A stretch of DNA of 64,000 nucleotides. Origin: Lacibacter sp031401115 (GTDB lineage Bacteria; Bacteroidota; Bacteroidia; Chitinophagales; Chitinophagaceae). Position numbers and translations under genes: made by a program. Within the stretch, counting starts at the first letter, position 1; each line of letters starts with the position of its first letter. The stretch is taken from NCBI GenBank assembly GCA_031401115.1, contig JANNRE010000014.1, positions 434,001-498,000 of the forward strand, given 5' to 3'. Of the stretch, positions 17,921 through 27,061 are shown one piece after another. Under the pieces are notes generated by a model, which was given only the letters and a program-made list of their open reading frames with translations, made no database searches and was not told the DNA's origin.

Positions 17921-18382
17921 ATGAACCTAAAAATCAGCTTCGTTTTCATTTTCATTATCCTTATTTTTCATTTGCATTCAAACGCACAATACAAACATCA
18001 AATCGGTGTGCGTTTAGGAAGCAGTGAACAGGCAATCTCAAGTGGATTTAGTTACCGTTATCTGTTTAATACAAACAAAGCAGTAGAAGGTATTGTGAAC
18101 TTGCGTAACGATGCCATTTCCCTTGGTGCTTTGTATGAAATTTTTAATCCCATTGCTTCAGTTGAACATTTGCAATGGTATTATGGCGCCGGTGCCTATG
18201 TTGGGTTTCAGGGTTTTGATAATTTTGGGGTGATGGGTATTGCAGGTTTGGATTATCAGTTTACAGAAGTTCCTGTGAATCTTTCTGTAGATTGGAAGCC
18301 TGAATTAAATTTAATTGAAGGAGTAAACTTCAGGGCTTCTACCGTTGCCGTTTCCATTCGTTTTGCCATTGGTAAAAAATAG
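17921..18382 (+). CDS. Small secreted beta-barrel-like protein
   Basis: The ATG at 17921 gives 153 residues with the signal peptide MNLKISFVFIFIILIFHLHS, then NAQYKHQIGVRLGSSEQAI. Amphipathic strands follow, ending in VAVSIRFAIGKK, an outer-membrane barrel-type C-terminal strand. The upstream start at 17900 would add seven residues before the signal peptide and is not favoured. Function is unknown. A terminator hairpin follows directly. Confidence 0.75.
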   Translation: MNLKISFVFIFIILIFHLHSNAQYKHQIGVRLGSSEQAISSGFSYRYLFNTNKAVEGIVNLRNDAISLGALYEIFNPIASVEHLQWYYGAGAYVGFQGFDNFGVMGIAGLDYQFTEVPVNLSVDWKPELNLIEGVNFRASTVAVSIRFAIGKK

Positions 18383-18403
18383 TTCGGTTCTCTTGGTTTT
18401 TGC

Positions 18404-18432
18404 AAGGTCTGTTTTGCAACAGGCCTTTTTTT
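18404..18432 (+). terminator. Factor-independent terminator
   Basis: AAGGTCTGTT and AACAGGCCTT form a 10-bp stem (one G-U pair) around a 4-base loop, followed by a run of T. It ends the nhaA/barrel transcript. Confidence 0.85.
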
Positions 18433-18517
18433 ATATATTAATCTTTGCCACTACCCACCCGTTTTTTCTTCTTTTCCCCACCACTTCACAGCCGCCACAT
18501 TTTTATCCTCATTCCCC

Positions 18518-18525
18518 TATCTTTG
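18518..18525 (+). promoter_or_regulatory. Bacteroidota -7 element for the pyrophosphatase gene
   Basis: TATCTTTG matches TAnnTTTG and lies 32 bases before the ATG at 18558, just after the upstream terminator. A clear TTTG -33 box is not seen. Confidence 0.5.
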
Positions 18526-18557
18526 CCCACCTTAAAAATTAATAAAATTTTTAGTTT

Positions 18558-20948
18558 ATGCTTAATGAGAATCTGATTTATCTCGTTCCCCTCATGGCCG
18601 TAATTGGTCTTATCTACACTTTTGTAAAATTTAACTGGGTATCTAAACAGGATGCTGGTAACGACCGCATGAAAGAAATCAGCAATTACATTGCTGAAGG
18701 CGCTATGGCATTCTTAAAAGCTGAGTGGAAAGTACTCGGCTACTTTGTGGTAATTGTTGCCATTCTTTTAGGAGTAATGAGCATGGCCAATGAAAACAGT
18801 CACTGGAGTATTGCCCTTGCTTTTATCATTGGTGCTGTATTCAGTGCAACTGCCGGTTATATTGGTATGAAGATCGCTACCAAAAGTAATGTACGTACTG
18901 CACAGGCTGCCCGTACAAGTTTAAGTAAAGCATTGAATGTTTCCTTCACGGGAGGTTCTGTAATGGGTCTCGGCGTTGCCGGACTTGCAGTGCTTGGCCT
19001 AGGTGGATTGTTTATTATACTAAAAGCCATTTTTGTTCCGGCAGGTGCCAATGTAAATGGCGATGAAATGCTCCGTACCATTGAAGTACTTACCGGTTTT
19101 TCATTAGGTGCCGAAAGTATAGCATTGTTTGCCCGTGTAGGTGGAGGTATTTATACAAAAGCTGCTGATGTGGGTGCTGATCTTGTAGGAAAAGTAGAAG
19201 CTGGTATACCTGAAGATGATCCCCGCAACCCGGCAACCATTGCAGATAATGTAGGAGATAATGTAGGCGACGTAGCAGGTATGGGTGCCGATTTGTTTGG
19301 ATCTTATGTGGCAACTGTTTTGGCTACAATGGTGCTGGGACAGGAAACAATTTCTGTAGATGCATTTGGCGGCATGGCTCCCATTTTATTACCAATGATG
19401 ATTGCAGGTACAGGTATTTTATTTTCTATTATGGGTACATGGCTGGTTCGCATTAGTGATAATGCAGGCATCAGTACCGATGCGGTACAAAAAGCATTGA
19501 ACATGGGCAATTGGGGATCTATCGTTCTCACTGCAATTGCTTCTATTGGATTGGTCTATTATATTCTTCCTGAAACTATGAGCCTTCGTGGTGCTGAGTT
19601 TACCAAATGGGGAGTACTTGGTGCTATAGCAGTTGGTTTAATAGTGGGTGCATTAATGAGCATCATTACAGAATATTATACAGCTATGGGCAAACGTCCT
19701 GTGCTGAGTATCATCCGTCAATCTTCTACCGGTCATGCAACCAACGTAATTGGTGGTTTGGCGGTTGGTATGGAAAGTACCTTCTTACCCATTCTTGTGT
19801 TAGCTGCCGGTATTTATGGTTCATTCTTATGTGCAGGTTTGTATGGTGTGGCTATTGCTGCTGCCGGTATGATGGCAACAACTGCAATGCAACTGGCTAT
19901 TGATGCCTTCGGACCAATTGCTGATAATGCAGGTGGTATAGCAGAAATGAGTGAACTGCCAAAAGAGGTTCGTGAAAAAACTGATGTGCTTGATGCTGTT
20001 GGTAATACTACTGCTGCAACAGGTAAAGGTTTTGCCATTGCATCTGCTGCTTTAACAGCGCTGGCATTGTTTGCTGCGTTTGTGGGTGTTGCCGGTATTA
20101 GTGGTATTGATATTTATAAAGCTGATGTATTGGCTTGTTTGTTTGTAGGTGCAATGATTCCATTTATCTTTTCATCACTTGCTATAAGAGCAGTGGGTGA
20201 AGCAGCCATGGCGATGGTAGAAGAAGTTCGCCGTCAGTTCCGCACCATTCCCGGTATTATGGAAGGCACAGGCAAACCTGAATATGATAAATGTGTTGCT
20301 ATCAGTACCGAAGCATCTATTAAGAAAATGATGTTGCCCGGTGCTATTACAATTGCTTCTCCATTAATTATTGGTTTTGCATTTGGTCCTGAAGCATTGG
20401 GTGGATTTTTAGCTGGTGCTACTGTAAGTGGTGTGTTAATGGGAATGTTTCAGAACAATGCTGGTGGTGCTTGGGATAATGCAAAGAAGAGTTTTGAAAA
20501 AGGAGTGGAAATAAATGGAGAAATGTTTTACAAAAAATCAGAGCCGCATAAAGCATCTGTAACTGGTGATACAGTAGGTGATCCGTTTAAAGATACCTCA
20601 GGCCCATCAATGAATATCTTAATTAAGTTAATGAGTATTGTTTCATTGGTAATTGCTCCTACTCTTGCACAGGTGCATGGCACTGGTGGCCATAAAGAAA
20701 CCATTGAAGTTAAAATAGAACAGAAAACAAATGCTGAGGGTGAGAAAGAAGTGAAAATGGAAAATCCTTTTTTAGAAGCGTTGCAAAAAGATGGGTTGAT
20801 AAGTAACCGCAGTTTTAAAGTGAGTTTAAAAAACGACAGCCTCCTTATTAACGATCAATTACAAACCAAAGAAACTTTAGATAAATACCGTTCTTTCCTA
20901 AACGGAAAAACAGAATTAAATATGGAAGTGAATTTTACAAAGCAGTAA
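18558..20948 (+). CDS. hppA: Membrane-bound K+-dependent ion-pumping pyrophosphatase
   Basis: This 796-residue membrane enzyme hydrolyses pyrophosphate and pumps H+ or Na+. About 16 membrane segments and the catalytic block DVGADLVGKVEAGIPEDDPR plus NPATIADNVGDNVGDVAGMG are present. The motif GNTTAATGKG (from residue 482) has Ala where K+-independent enzymes have Lys, so it should need K+. H+ versus Na+ specificity is not settled by what I can see. After the last helix (near IAPTLAQ, about residue 705) it has an unusual extension of roughly 90 hydrophilic residues. The extension is Lys/Glu-rich, then has a strand-like module (FKVSLKNDSLLINDQLQTKE). A terminator follows at 21013. Confidence 0.95.
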   Translation: MLNENLIYLVPLMAVIGLIYTFVKFNWVSKQDAGNDRMKEISNYIAEGAMAFLKAEWKVLGYFVVIVAILLGVMSMANENSHWSIALAFIIGAVFSATAGYIGMKIATKSNVRTAQAARTSLSKALNVSFTGGSVMGLGVAGLAVLGLGGLFIILKAIFVPAGANVNGDEMLRTIEVLTGFSLGAESIALFARVGGGIYTKAADVGADLVGKVEAGIPEDDPRNPATIADNVGDNVGDVAGMGADLFGSYVATVLATMVLGQETISVDAFGGMAPILLPMMIAGTGILFSIMGTWLVRISDNAGISTDAVQKALNMGNWGSIVLTAIASIGLVYYILPETMSLRGAEFTKWGVLGAIAVGLIVGALMSIITEYYTAMGKRPVLSIIRQSSTGHATNVIGGLAVGMESTFLPILVLAAGIYGSFLCAGLYGVAIAAAGMMATTAMQLAIDAFGPIADNAGGIAEMSELPKEVREKTDVLDAVGNTTAATGKGFAIASAALTALALFAAFVGVAGISGIDIYKADVLACLFVGAMIPFIFSSLAIRAVGEAAMAMVEEVRRQFRTIPGIMEGTGKPEYDKCVAISTEASIKKMMLPGAITIASPLIIGFAFGPEALGGFLAGATVSGVLMGMFQNNAGGAWDNAKKSFEKGVEINGEMFYKKSEPHKASVTGDTVGDPFKDTSGPSMNILIKLMSIVSLVIAPTLAQVHGTGGHKETIEVKIEQKTNAEGEKEVKMENPFLEALQKDGLISNRSFKVSLKNDSLLINDQLQTKETLDKYRSFLNGKTELNMEVNFTKQ

Positions 20949-21329
20949 TGCTTTGCAACTATTTCCTTTAAGAAATCGACATTAAAAAGTCTAATCAGAC
21001 CATTTATCATTGCCCCTGCATTTCTATGCGGGGGTATTTTTTTGTATACAATAAAGAATATGGAAAGTATAGCTTGGCACTACATCTTTTCTTTAGCCTG
21101 GAATTTATCTTAGGTAAAATGGCTAAATGATTTGTCGTCTTTTGAAAATCACTAATACAAAGAGAGGTGTTAGCAGATTTTGAAATTCAATGAACTGTAA
21201 AATTTGGAATTGTTCGGAATAGTACATAATTTGTGATTAGCTGCAAACTAATGACTGCTATGCGAGAAATTATCACTAAAATGTGCGAAAGACTGTTTCT
21301 GCACTCGATGGGGACATAAAATTTGTTTT
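20949..21329. other. Intergenic region after the pyrophosphatase gene
   Basis: Apart from the terminator at 21013-21043, the roughly 290 bases before the lipoprotein gene show no open frame with coding character, no clear promoter and no strong repeat. Confidence 0.6.
21013..21043 (+). terminator. Factor-independent terminator of the pyrophosphatase gene
   Basis: CCCCTGCA and TGCGGGGG pair (one G-U) around a short loop and are followed by TATTTTTTT. It lies about 65 bases after the stop codon. Confidence 0.85.
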
Positions 21330-22400
21330 ATGGAAATGAAAATTGTTTTATCAGTCTGCATTTTATTTACTCTGGTAGCCTGCAAAAAAAATTATTCTAC
21401 GACTACAACTGTTCAACCACTGTTGCAAGATGGCCCGATGAGCGCTCAACTGGGCAAACTAATTTATCTCGGTGAGAATGGATATAGTAGGTCCTTACCG
21501 GTTTGGGGCAGAAATTCAGATGAGCTTTTCATTACAGCATCAAGGGGAATTCTTCGGATAGATATTCCTGCCAAAAAGGTTGAAGTAGTTGAAAATTCCG
21601 GTGGACTGGTTACTGGCAAAACGAACGAAAACAGCGGGATAATTTTTATAGGAAACATTAATACTCAACATGGATATTATGTATATAATTTCAGTAGCAA
21701 CAGTACAGAAAAAATAATTGCAGTTCCTTATAACCAGAGCACATTGATAAATATAGCAAATAATAATATTTTTTATTCCCTGTCTCCGGTTACAATACCT
21801 AGTACTCCTTGTAATGGTTATTGTTGGCCAATACCAGGGCCTTTCGTGCCAGCAACATTTTACCATTTAGACAAGCAGACACAACAAATAACATATCTAA
21901 AAAACAAACAGTTCAAGTTTTTTTCAACTGATGGTTCCATAGCAATTTTATCCAGCCAACTGGAAAGGCGAATGTATATGTTTGATAATACCAGCAGAAC
22001 TATTATTGACTCATCTGACCTGAATAGTACATCTTCTTTCGGGCTATTTTTCTATAAAGGAGTGTTGCAATCTTTTGAATTTGATATACTCGGTAATATC
22101 ACAATTAAAAAATTTAATACAGGTCAGATAATCCAGCAATATCACACAGATATTATTACATTGAATGACTTACGGGTTTCAGCAGATGGCACAAAGCTTT
22201 ATTACAGCGGGGGTATTTTAAATGGAAATTCATGGAAGATTTTTTTGTATGACATAGCTACCAATAAGGAAAAAATAATTGCAGATCTCCCTTTCCAGCT
22301 CGGAGGTGCTTTGCCATTTCAATCTTTTGTATTGTCAGATGATAATACAAAAATGGTAACGCAATCTGGAAATGATCTCTATCTTAAAGTGCTTAATTAA
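21330..22400 (+). CDS. Lipoprotein, probable beta-propeller
   Basis: The 356-residue protein has a lipoprotein signal (VLSVCILFTLVACKK, lipobox LVAC, Cys near residue 19). Starts at 21330 or 21336 are both possible. Repeated units such as SRGILRIDIPAKKVEVVENS, DNTSRTIIDSSDLNSTSS and FLYDIATNKEKIIADLPFQL, with SADGTKLYYSGG and LSDDNTKMVTQSG, resemble TolB/WD-like propeller blades. It is likely anchored in a membrane and binds a ligand or partner; no enzyme motif is visible. It is isolated, with long gaps on both sides. Confidence 0.75.
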   Translation: MEMKIVLSVCILFTLVACKKNYSTTTTVQPLLQDGPMSAQLGKLIYLGENGYSRSLPVWGRNSDELFITASRGILRIDIPAKKVEVVENSGGLVTGKTNENSGIIFIGNINTQHGYYVYNFSSNSTEKIIAVPYNQSTLINIANNNIFYSLSPVTIPSTPCNGYCWPIPGPFVPATFYHLDKQTQQITYLKNKQFKFFSTDGSIAILSSQLERRMYMFDNTSRTIIDSSDLNSTSSFGLFFYKGVLQSFEFDILGNITIKKFNTGQIIQQYHTDIITLNDLRVSADGTKLYYSGGILNGNSWKIFLYDIATNKEKIIADLPFQLGGALPFQSFVLSDDNTKMVTQSGNDLYLKVLN

Positions 22401-22524
22401 TTGATGTTGGGGATACGTACTAAAATAGTCTAAATTATCGGAATTCAGAATTAGCAAAATAGCTTGCTTTGCCATACACGGGACACACCCTGCCATTTTA
22501 GCGAGACCGACCAACAGAGTAGTC

Positions 22525-22905
22525 CTTCGCCTTGGTTCGTGGCACACGAAACAAAACACTACTACTCCCATTATAAAACGTTATAAAAGTTTTCTGTTGT
22601 TGGGGTACCCGCCAATATCAAAAACCCCTCACTCATTCTTTGCCTTTACAAAATCGCTCACCAAATAATAGCTCTGAGAAGTCTCCAGACTTCGCAATTT
22701 TATGCAACGAGTTTCTTCGCCTTGGTTCGTGGCACACGAAACAAAACACTATTACTCCCATTATAAAACGTTATAAAAGTTTTCTGTTGTTGGGGTACCC
22801 GCCAATATCAAAATCCCTCACCCACTCTTCGCCTTTACAAAATCACTCACCAAATAATAGCTCTGAGAAGTCTCCAGACTTAGCAATTTTATGCAAAGAG
22901 TTTCT
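22525..22905. repeat. 190-bp tandem direct duplication
   Basis: Copy 1 is about 22525-22714 and copy 2 about 22715-22905. They differ by roughly ten scattered substitutions and one single-base indel. Each copy begins CTTCGCCTTGGTTCGTGG, contains the short hairpin TTCGTG-gca-CACGAA, and contains GGGGTACCCGCCAATATCAA. Each ends in a hairpin near GAAGTCT-cc-AGACTTC (perfect in copy 1, 22678-22693). Within copy 2, 22816-22856 is identical to the 3' end of hutG. Confidence 0.9.
22816..22856. repeat. 41-bp copy of the hutG 3' end (left copy)
   Basis: The 41 bases from CCTCACCCACTCTTCGCC to ACTCACCAAATA are identical to 27432-27472, which contain the last codons and stop of hutG. Read on the minus strand it encodes YLVSDFVKAKSG and a stop. 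A diverged version also occurs in tandem copy 1 at about 22626-22667. It could be an att-like direct repeat bounding the 22.9-27.4 kb block, or a dispersed repeat fragment. Confidence 0.8.
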
Positions 22906-23136
22906 AACTATTTTTCCAACTATTTATCCTGTAATAAACAGGGTGCATAATTCTTTAAAGCTTGGAAATTTTGAAGACCAGTACTATAAAATTGATATTA
23001 ATAAATTTAGAAGGGTCATTCATATCCAAGAATATCTGCGAATCATTGATTTATTCAAAAATGCAAAGAAATGTCGTAAGAATGTCGTTAAAATGCCCGT
23101 AAATATGAATTATCATAATTGTAAATTTACAAAAGC

Positions 23137-23727
23137 ATGGACTTGAAATTTTCATCAGAAAAATTGATAACGCAAAGGAAACTACAGGGACTCAGTCAAG
23201 ATAAACTGGCTGAAAAAGCGGGTATAAACATTAGAACCTTGCAACGCATTGAGAAAAATGAAGTAAAGCCACAGCCCTATACACTTAGCTGCCTTGCAAA
23301 TTCTTTGGGTGTGAAGATTGAAGACTTAACGAATCCAACTGCAGTTAGCTTAACGGAAGAAAAGTCTCCACGTCAATTAAGCTTGCTGCATTTTTCTGCT
23401 TTGGCAGGATGTGTAATTCCTTTGGGTAATATTATTGCACCTCTCTTTTTATGGCTCTATAAAAAGCAAACAAGCGATACTTGGAATAATCATGCACAAA
23501 AAGTGATTAATTTTCAAATTAGCTGGTTGATCTACCTGTTTGTGGCACTCGTTTTATATTTTACAATCGAACAGCTTGCTTTTCTTGTGTTTCTATTCCC
23601 GGTTATTACAATTCTACATATCATCTTTTTCCCTGTTTATTCAGGCATTCGTGTTATAAATAATAAGCAACCTTTTTATCCATTAAGCATTCATTTTTTA
23701 AAACTTACATATGAAAAAAACATTTAA
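23137..23727 (+). CDS. XRE-type HTH regulator fused to a DUF4870 membrane domain
   Basis: In the 196-residue protein, residues about 6-62 form an XRE helix-turn-helix (ITQRKLQGLSQDKLAEKAGI then NIRTLQRIEKNEVKPQPYTL). Residues about 80-190 hold a DUF4870-like membrane region with three to four helices and the typical SDTWNNHAQKVINFQISWLI. It is therefore a membrane-tethered DNA-binding protein. Its end overlaps the serine hydrolase start by 17 bases, so the two are expressed together. The hydrolase may be its target or signalling partner, which is inference. Confidence 0.88.
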   Translation: MDLKFSSEKLITQRKLQGLSQDKLAEKAGINIRTLQRIEKNEVKPQPYTLSCLANSLGVKIEDLTNPTAVSLTEEKSPRQLSLLHFSALAGCVIPLGNIIAPLFLWLYKKQTSDTWNNHAQKVINFQISWLIYLFVALVLYFTIEQLAFLVFLFPVITILHIIFFPVYSGIRVINNKQPFYPLSIHFLKLTYEKNI

Positions 23728-24907
23728 GTTGTTGCCCGTTTTATTATGTACCTGTACATTTATTTATGCCCAAAACAAGCAGGTTATAAGACTTGACGGA
23801 AGTAAAATATCAGAGGAACAAATTGACAAAACTGTTAAACGTTTAATGGATACAGCAAATGTTCAAGGGCTGGGCCTGGCTGTTCTCAATAACAAGAAAA
23901 CAATTTTTATAAAATCCTATGGATATAAAAACAAACCTAAAAATGAATTGCTGGATACAGCCTCAATTATGTATGGCGCCTCTTTTAGCAAAGCTGTTTT
24001 TGGCTATCTGACAATGAAATTAGTACAAGAAAAAGTATTGGATTTAGACAAACCACTCTACCAATATTTAAGTAAACCCATTGCAGAGTATGAATATTTT
24101 TCTGACCTGAAAACTGATGACCGCTGGAAATTAATTACTGCGAGAATGTGTTTAAGCCATACAACAGGATTGCCTAACCTAAGATGGTTTCATCCAACAA
24201 CTGGAGTTGAAGACAGTCTTGGAGTTATGAAAATATATTTTGAACCAGGTACAAAATATGCTTATTCAGGTGAAGCGTTTAAGTTATTGCAATTAGTTGA
24301 AGAAGAGATCACCAAAAAACGGATTGATGAGTTGGCAGTTGAGAAAATCTTTAATCCACTCGGTATGACAAGGACTGGTTATGTGTGGCACAATTCTTTT
24401 GGTGATGATAATGTAGCTGTAGGACACATGAATAACGGCGCTATTGATAAAAAGAAAAAACGCACAGAAGCTGTAGCTGGTGGTTCATTAGTAACAACCA
24501 TTGCAGACTATTCTAAATTCATTGAACACATAATGAAGGCTAAGGGATTAACAAATAAGTTGTTTAATGAAATGATAAGCCCTCAGATCAATATCCATTC
24601 AATAACTCAATTTCCGCCCCTAACATCTGAAACAACAACCGAAAATGACGCTATTCATTTATCATACGGCTTGGGATGGGGGCTTTTAGATTGTCCAAAT
24701 GGCAAAGCTTTTTTTAAAGAAGGTAATGGCGGTGCATGGAGGAATTACAATATTAATTTTATTGACAAAGGTATTTCTATTATCATTTTAATCAATAGCG
24801 AAAATGGAGAAACAATATTTCAAGAACTCATCGAAACATTAATTGGCAAGACCTGCATTCCCTGGAAATGGCAAGGATATATACCCTACAACGGTACAGC
24901 AAAGTAA
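23711..24907 (+). CDS. Serine hydrolase of the beta-lactamase (class C/PBP-like) family
   Basis: The 398-residue protein begins with the signal peptide MKKTFKLLPVLLCTCTFIYAQ and is exported. The nucleophile motif is SFSK (Ser91, Lys94). CLSHTTGLPN is the conserved second block and YAYSG stands where class C enzymes have YxN. A KEGNGGAW segment near the C-terminus occupies the KTG position. The departures from YxN and KTG suggest an esterase or peptidase rather than a true beta-lactamase. It overlaps the XRE-DUF4870 gene. Confidence 0.88.
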   Translation: MKKTFKLLPVLLCTCTFIYAQNKQVIRLDGSKISEEQIDKTVKRLMDTANVQGLGLAVLNNKKTIFIKSYGYKNKPKNELLDTASIMYGASFSKAVFGYLTMKLVQEKVLDLDKPLYQYLSKPIAEYEYFSDLKTDDRWKLITARMCLSHTTGLPNLRWFHPTTGVEDSLGVMKIYFEPGTKYAYSGEAFKLLQLVEEEITKKRIDELAVEKIFNPLGMTRTGYVWHNSFGDDNVAVGHMNNGAIDKKKKRTEAVAGGSLVTTIADYSKFIEHIMKAKGLTNKLFNEMISPQINIHSITQFPPLTSETTTENDAIHLSYGLGWGLLDCPNGKAFFKEGNGGAWRNYNINFIDKGISIIILINSENGETIFQELIETLIGKTCIPWKWQGYIPYNGTAK

Positions 24908-24969
24908 ACAACAATTCACTGTCTGTACAAAGCCTGTTCCTTGTTCGTAATTTTAAAAAAACTCACTAT

Positions 24970-25744
24970 ATGAAACCTTGTTTTTTCTTTTGCTATTGAC
25001 AGCTTTAAGCTTTAATCTGTTTGGACAAATCCCATTATCAAAATATATAGAGCTGAAAGTTGAACAATATGAAGAAGACAATGAAAAATATATTGGAGTT
25101 TCACCAAAAATAAAAGACAAATTATCTGGTAAAGAGGGTAAATTAATCAATAAATATCACAGGCGTTTTGATTACCTACTTCAAAACAAAACGCAGTTCC
25201 AAGGGATTTATGACAAACTATACCCTGACACTAACAAAATAAACATACTATACATTGACAGCATTTCTAATGACTCAAATTTTGTTTCATACTTTACTGA
25301 TTTTAATAAAGCGCTGACTTCTAATGTTGTTAAGAAATCCAAATTTAGCAAGGCTGAGCTAATGACTGTTGCTTCAAAATTCTTTTACTGTGATGGCATA
25401 AAACCTGACTCTACAATTAGTTCACATATTTGTATTGCCCTAAATGGTGTGACAGAAGCAAAATGGAGTAAGGATTATACTTTACTTGAAGCATTTTGTT
25501 TTGAAGCCATTTTTGAGAACTATTATGTAAAAGATAAAATAAGAAACAAATTTGTTGACAATTTTGTAAAATATATAAAGGAAGGCGAACAAAATCAAAG
25601 TCAACTTTAAATGAGCCTAAGGTCTTTTTAGAAAGTGTAAGGAAATATTCATTTGAAAAAATGGAAAAAGATGAAGATTTACTTACAGTACTTATGACTT
25701 ATTTTAGTAAAGTACGACAGACACTTCCGTTTGAAATCCAATAA
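24970..25744 (+). pseudogene. Frameshifted secreted protein of unknown family
   Basis: The long open part (24978-25610) lacks a proper start. It reads LFFLLLLTALSFNLFGQ, a signal peptide core and cleavage site, only from a TTG. An ATG AAA at 24970 sits one base out of frame ahead of a T-run. At the other end the frame stops at 25610, but the frame two bases along continues with coding-like sequence NEPKVFLESVRKYSFEKMEK and on to FSKVRQTLPFEIQ and TAA at 25744. Two single-base indels would restore a roughly 255-residue secreted protein. The family is not recognised. It is a pseudogene, or the assembly has two indel errors. Confidence 0.6.
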
Positions 25745-25943
25745 AAAATTACATACCTCAGGTTTTGTGCAATTGGGGCTGAAAGTAACTACAACCATCT
25801 GCTATTTCAACAATAAGAATTCGCCCTCTGACGCATAGTGTTCTGTAGGGACAATTGCCTTTCCTTTTGTGTATGCAAGCATAAAAAAATAAATGCTGCC
25901 CATAAGAGTAAAAACATTTTATCGCTTTTCCTGTTAATAGAAT

Positions 25944-26522
25944 ATGGATTCACTAAAACAATTCATAGAAAGGTATACTTCAGTTTCTGAAGCAGATTGG
26001 AAACGAATTGCTCTCTGCTTTGAGCAAAAAGATTTTGAAAAAGATGCAATGATTTTAACGGAAGGTAAAATCTGCAGGCATCTATATTTTATTGAGAAAG
26101 GTTTGCTGCGCTATTTCATTACTAAAGAAGGCAAAGACATTACCAAATTTTTTACCGAAGCACCTTACTGTTTTACATCGCAGGTAGGTTTTACCTCAGA
26201 ACAACCTGCTAAAGAAAATATTCAGGCCATTGAGCCATCCATAATTTGGCAAACAACATTGAAACAGGCCAATGAACTGCTCGAACTAAAATCATGGAAC
26301 ACCTTTATCCGCAAACTGATTCAGCAGGTACAATCTTATACAGAAGATCTTTTAGAGGTAATGCAAACTGAAACTGCAGAAACCCGTTATGAACAGTTGC
26401 TTAAAAATAATCCTGCGCTTTTACAAAGGGTACCCTTGAAGTATCTGGCCACTTATCTGGGTATTGCACCACAATCACTAAGCAGGATCAGAAATAAATT
26501 ACAAAGCAAAACGGGAACTTAA
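25944..26522 (+). CDS. Crp/Fnr-like regulator (cyclic nucleotide-binding fold)
   Basis: The 192-residue protein has a cNMP-binding beta-roll over about 10-120 (LTEGKICRHLYFIEKGLLRY) and a C-terminal helix-turn-helix with VPLKYLATYLGIAPQSLSRI, the typical Bacteroidota Crp-like layout. The Arg and Glu of the canonical cAMP pocket are not evident, so the ligand is unknown. The SRPBCC and membrane genes follow on the same strand and are its probable targets or partners. Confidence 0.88.
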   Translation: MDSLKQFIERYTSVSEADWKRIALCFEQKDFEKDAMILTEGKICRHLYFIEKGLLRYFITKEGKDITKFFTEAPYCFTSQVGFTSEQPAKENIQAIEPSIIWQTTLKQANELLELKSWNTFIRKLIQQVQSYTEDLLEVMQTETAETRYEQLLKNNPALLQRVPLKYLATYLGIAPQSLSRIRNKLQSKTGT

Positions 26523-26581
26523 CATAGGTGAAGTGATTGCTAAAGAGAGAAGTAGAATTTTGCTTTAGAAAACAAATAAAG

Positions 26582-27061
26582 ATGAAGCAATTATTTCTAT
26601 TGATCTCAATTCTATCTACTATGACCAGTTTAGCCCAGCAAACCAATTTTCATTTCAGCCATACAGACAGTACGCTTGCAAACAGTAAAAAAATATGGAA
26701 TGTATGGACTGATGTTGCCAACTGGAAGCAATGGGACAAAGGGTTAAAGGATGCAGTTCTTTACGGCGAATTTATAAAAGGAGCAAAAGGTAAATTAATA
26801 CCGGAAAAAGGGCTAAAATCAAAATTTGTAATCAGCGAATTGATTCCCAACCAATCCTACACGTTCAAAACCAAAATTCCATTCGGATTCCTCATCATTA
26901 AGAGAACACTGGAAGTAAAAGAAGGAAGAACTTATTTTACACATGATGTTCAATTTACAGGGCTACTCAAAAAAACATTTGGTAAAAAATTAGGTAAAAA
27001 TTACAAAGCAATGTTGCCGCAGGTACTAACTGAAATTAAACAGATTGCAGAAAAAATATGA
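26582..27061 (+). CDS. SRPBCC (START-like) family protein with signal peptide
   Basis: From the ATG at 26582 the product has 159 residues, opening MKQLFLLISILSTMTSLAQQ, which looks like a cleavable signal. The START-like fold is indicated by SKKIWNVWTDVANWKQWDKG, the helix-grip N-terminus of polyketide-cyclase/dehydrase-like proteins. The C-terminal helix ends LPQVLTEIKQIAEKI. Such proteins bind hydrophobic ligands. An earlier start at 26537 would precede the signal peptide and is rejected. The stop overlaps the next ATG (ATGA). Confidence 0.82.
   Translation: MKQLFLLISILSTMTSLAQQTNFHFSHTDSTLANSKKIWNVWTDVANWKQWDKGLKDAVLYGEFIKGAKGKLIPEKGLKSKFVISELIPNQSYTFKTKIPFGFLIIKRTLEVKEGRTYFTHDVQFTGLLKKTFGKKLGKNYKAMLPQVLTEIKQIAEKI

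Larger units (their letters stand above)
22401..23136. other. Long non-coding region dominated by a tandem duplication
   Basis: No credible gene lies here. A plus-strand open frame at 22640-23146 mostly translates the second half of the duplicated segment (a PNNSSEKSPD-type block twice) and has no signal or domain, so it is rejected. The last 230 bases before the XRE gene are very AT-rich and hold no recognised motif. Confidence 0.65.

Noticed and set aside
22525..22905. CRISPR-like array
   Set aside because: Only two copies, each 190 bp, with no short repeats separated by unique spacers and no cas genes.
22640..23146. 168-codon open frame across the tandem repeat
   Set aside because: It mostly translates the duplicated DNA twice and overlaps the XRE start; no coding character.
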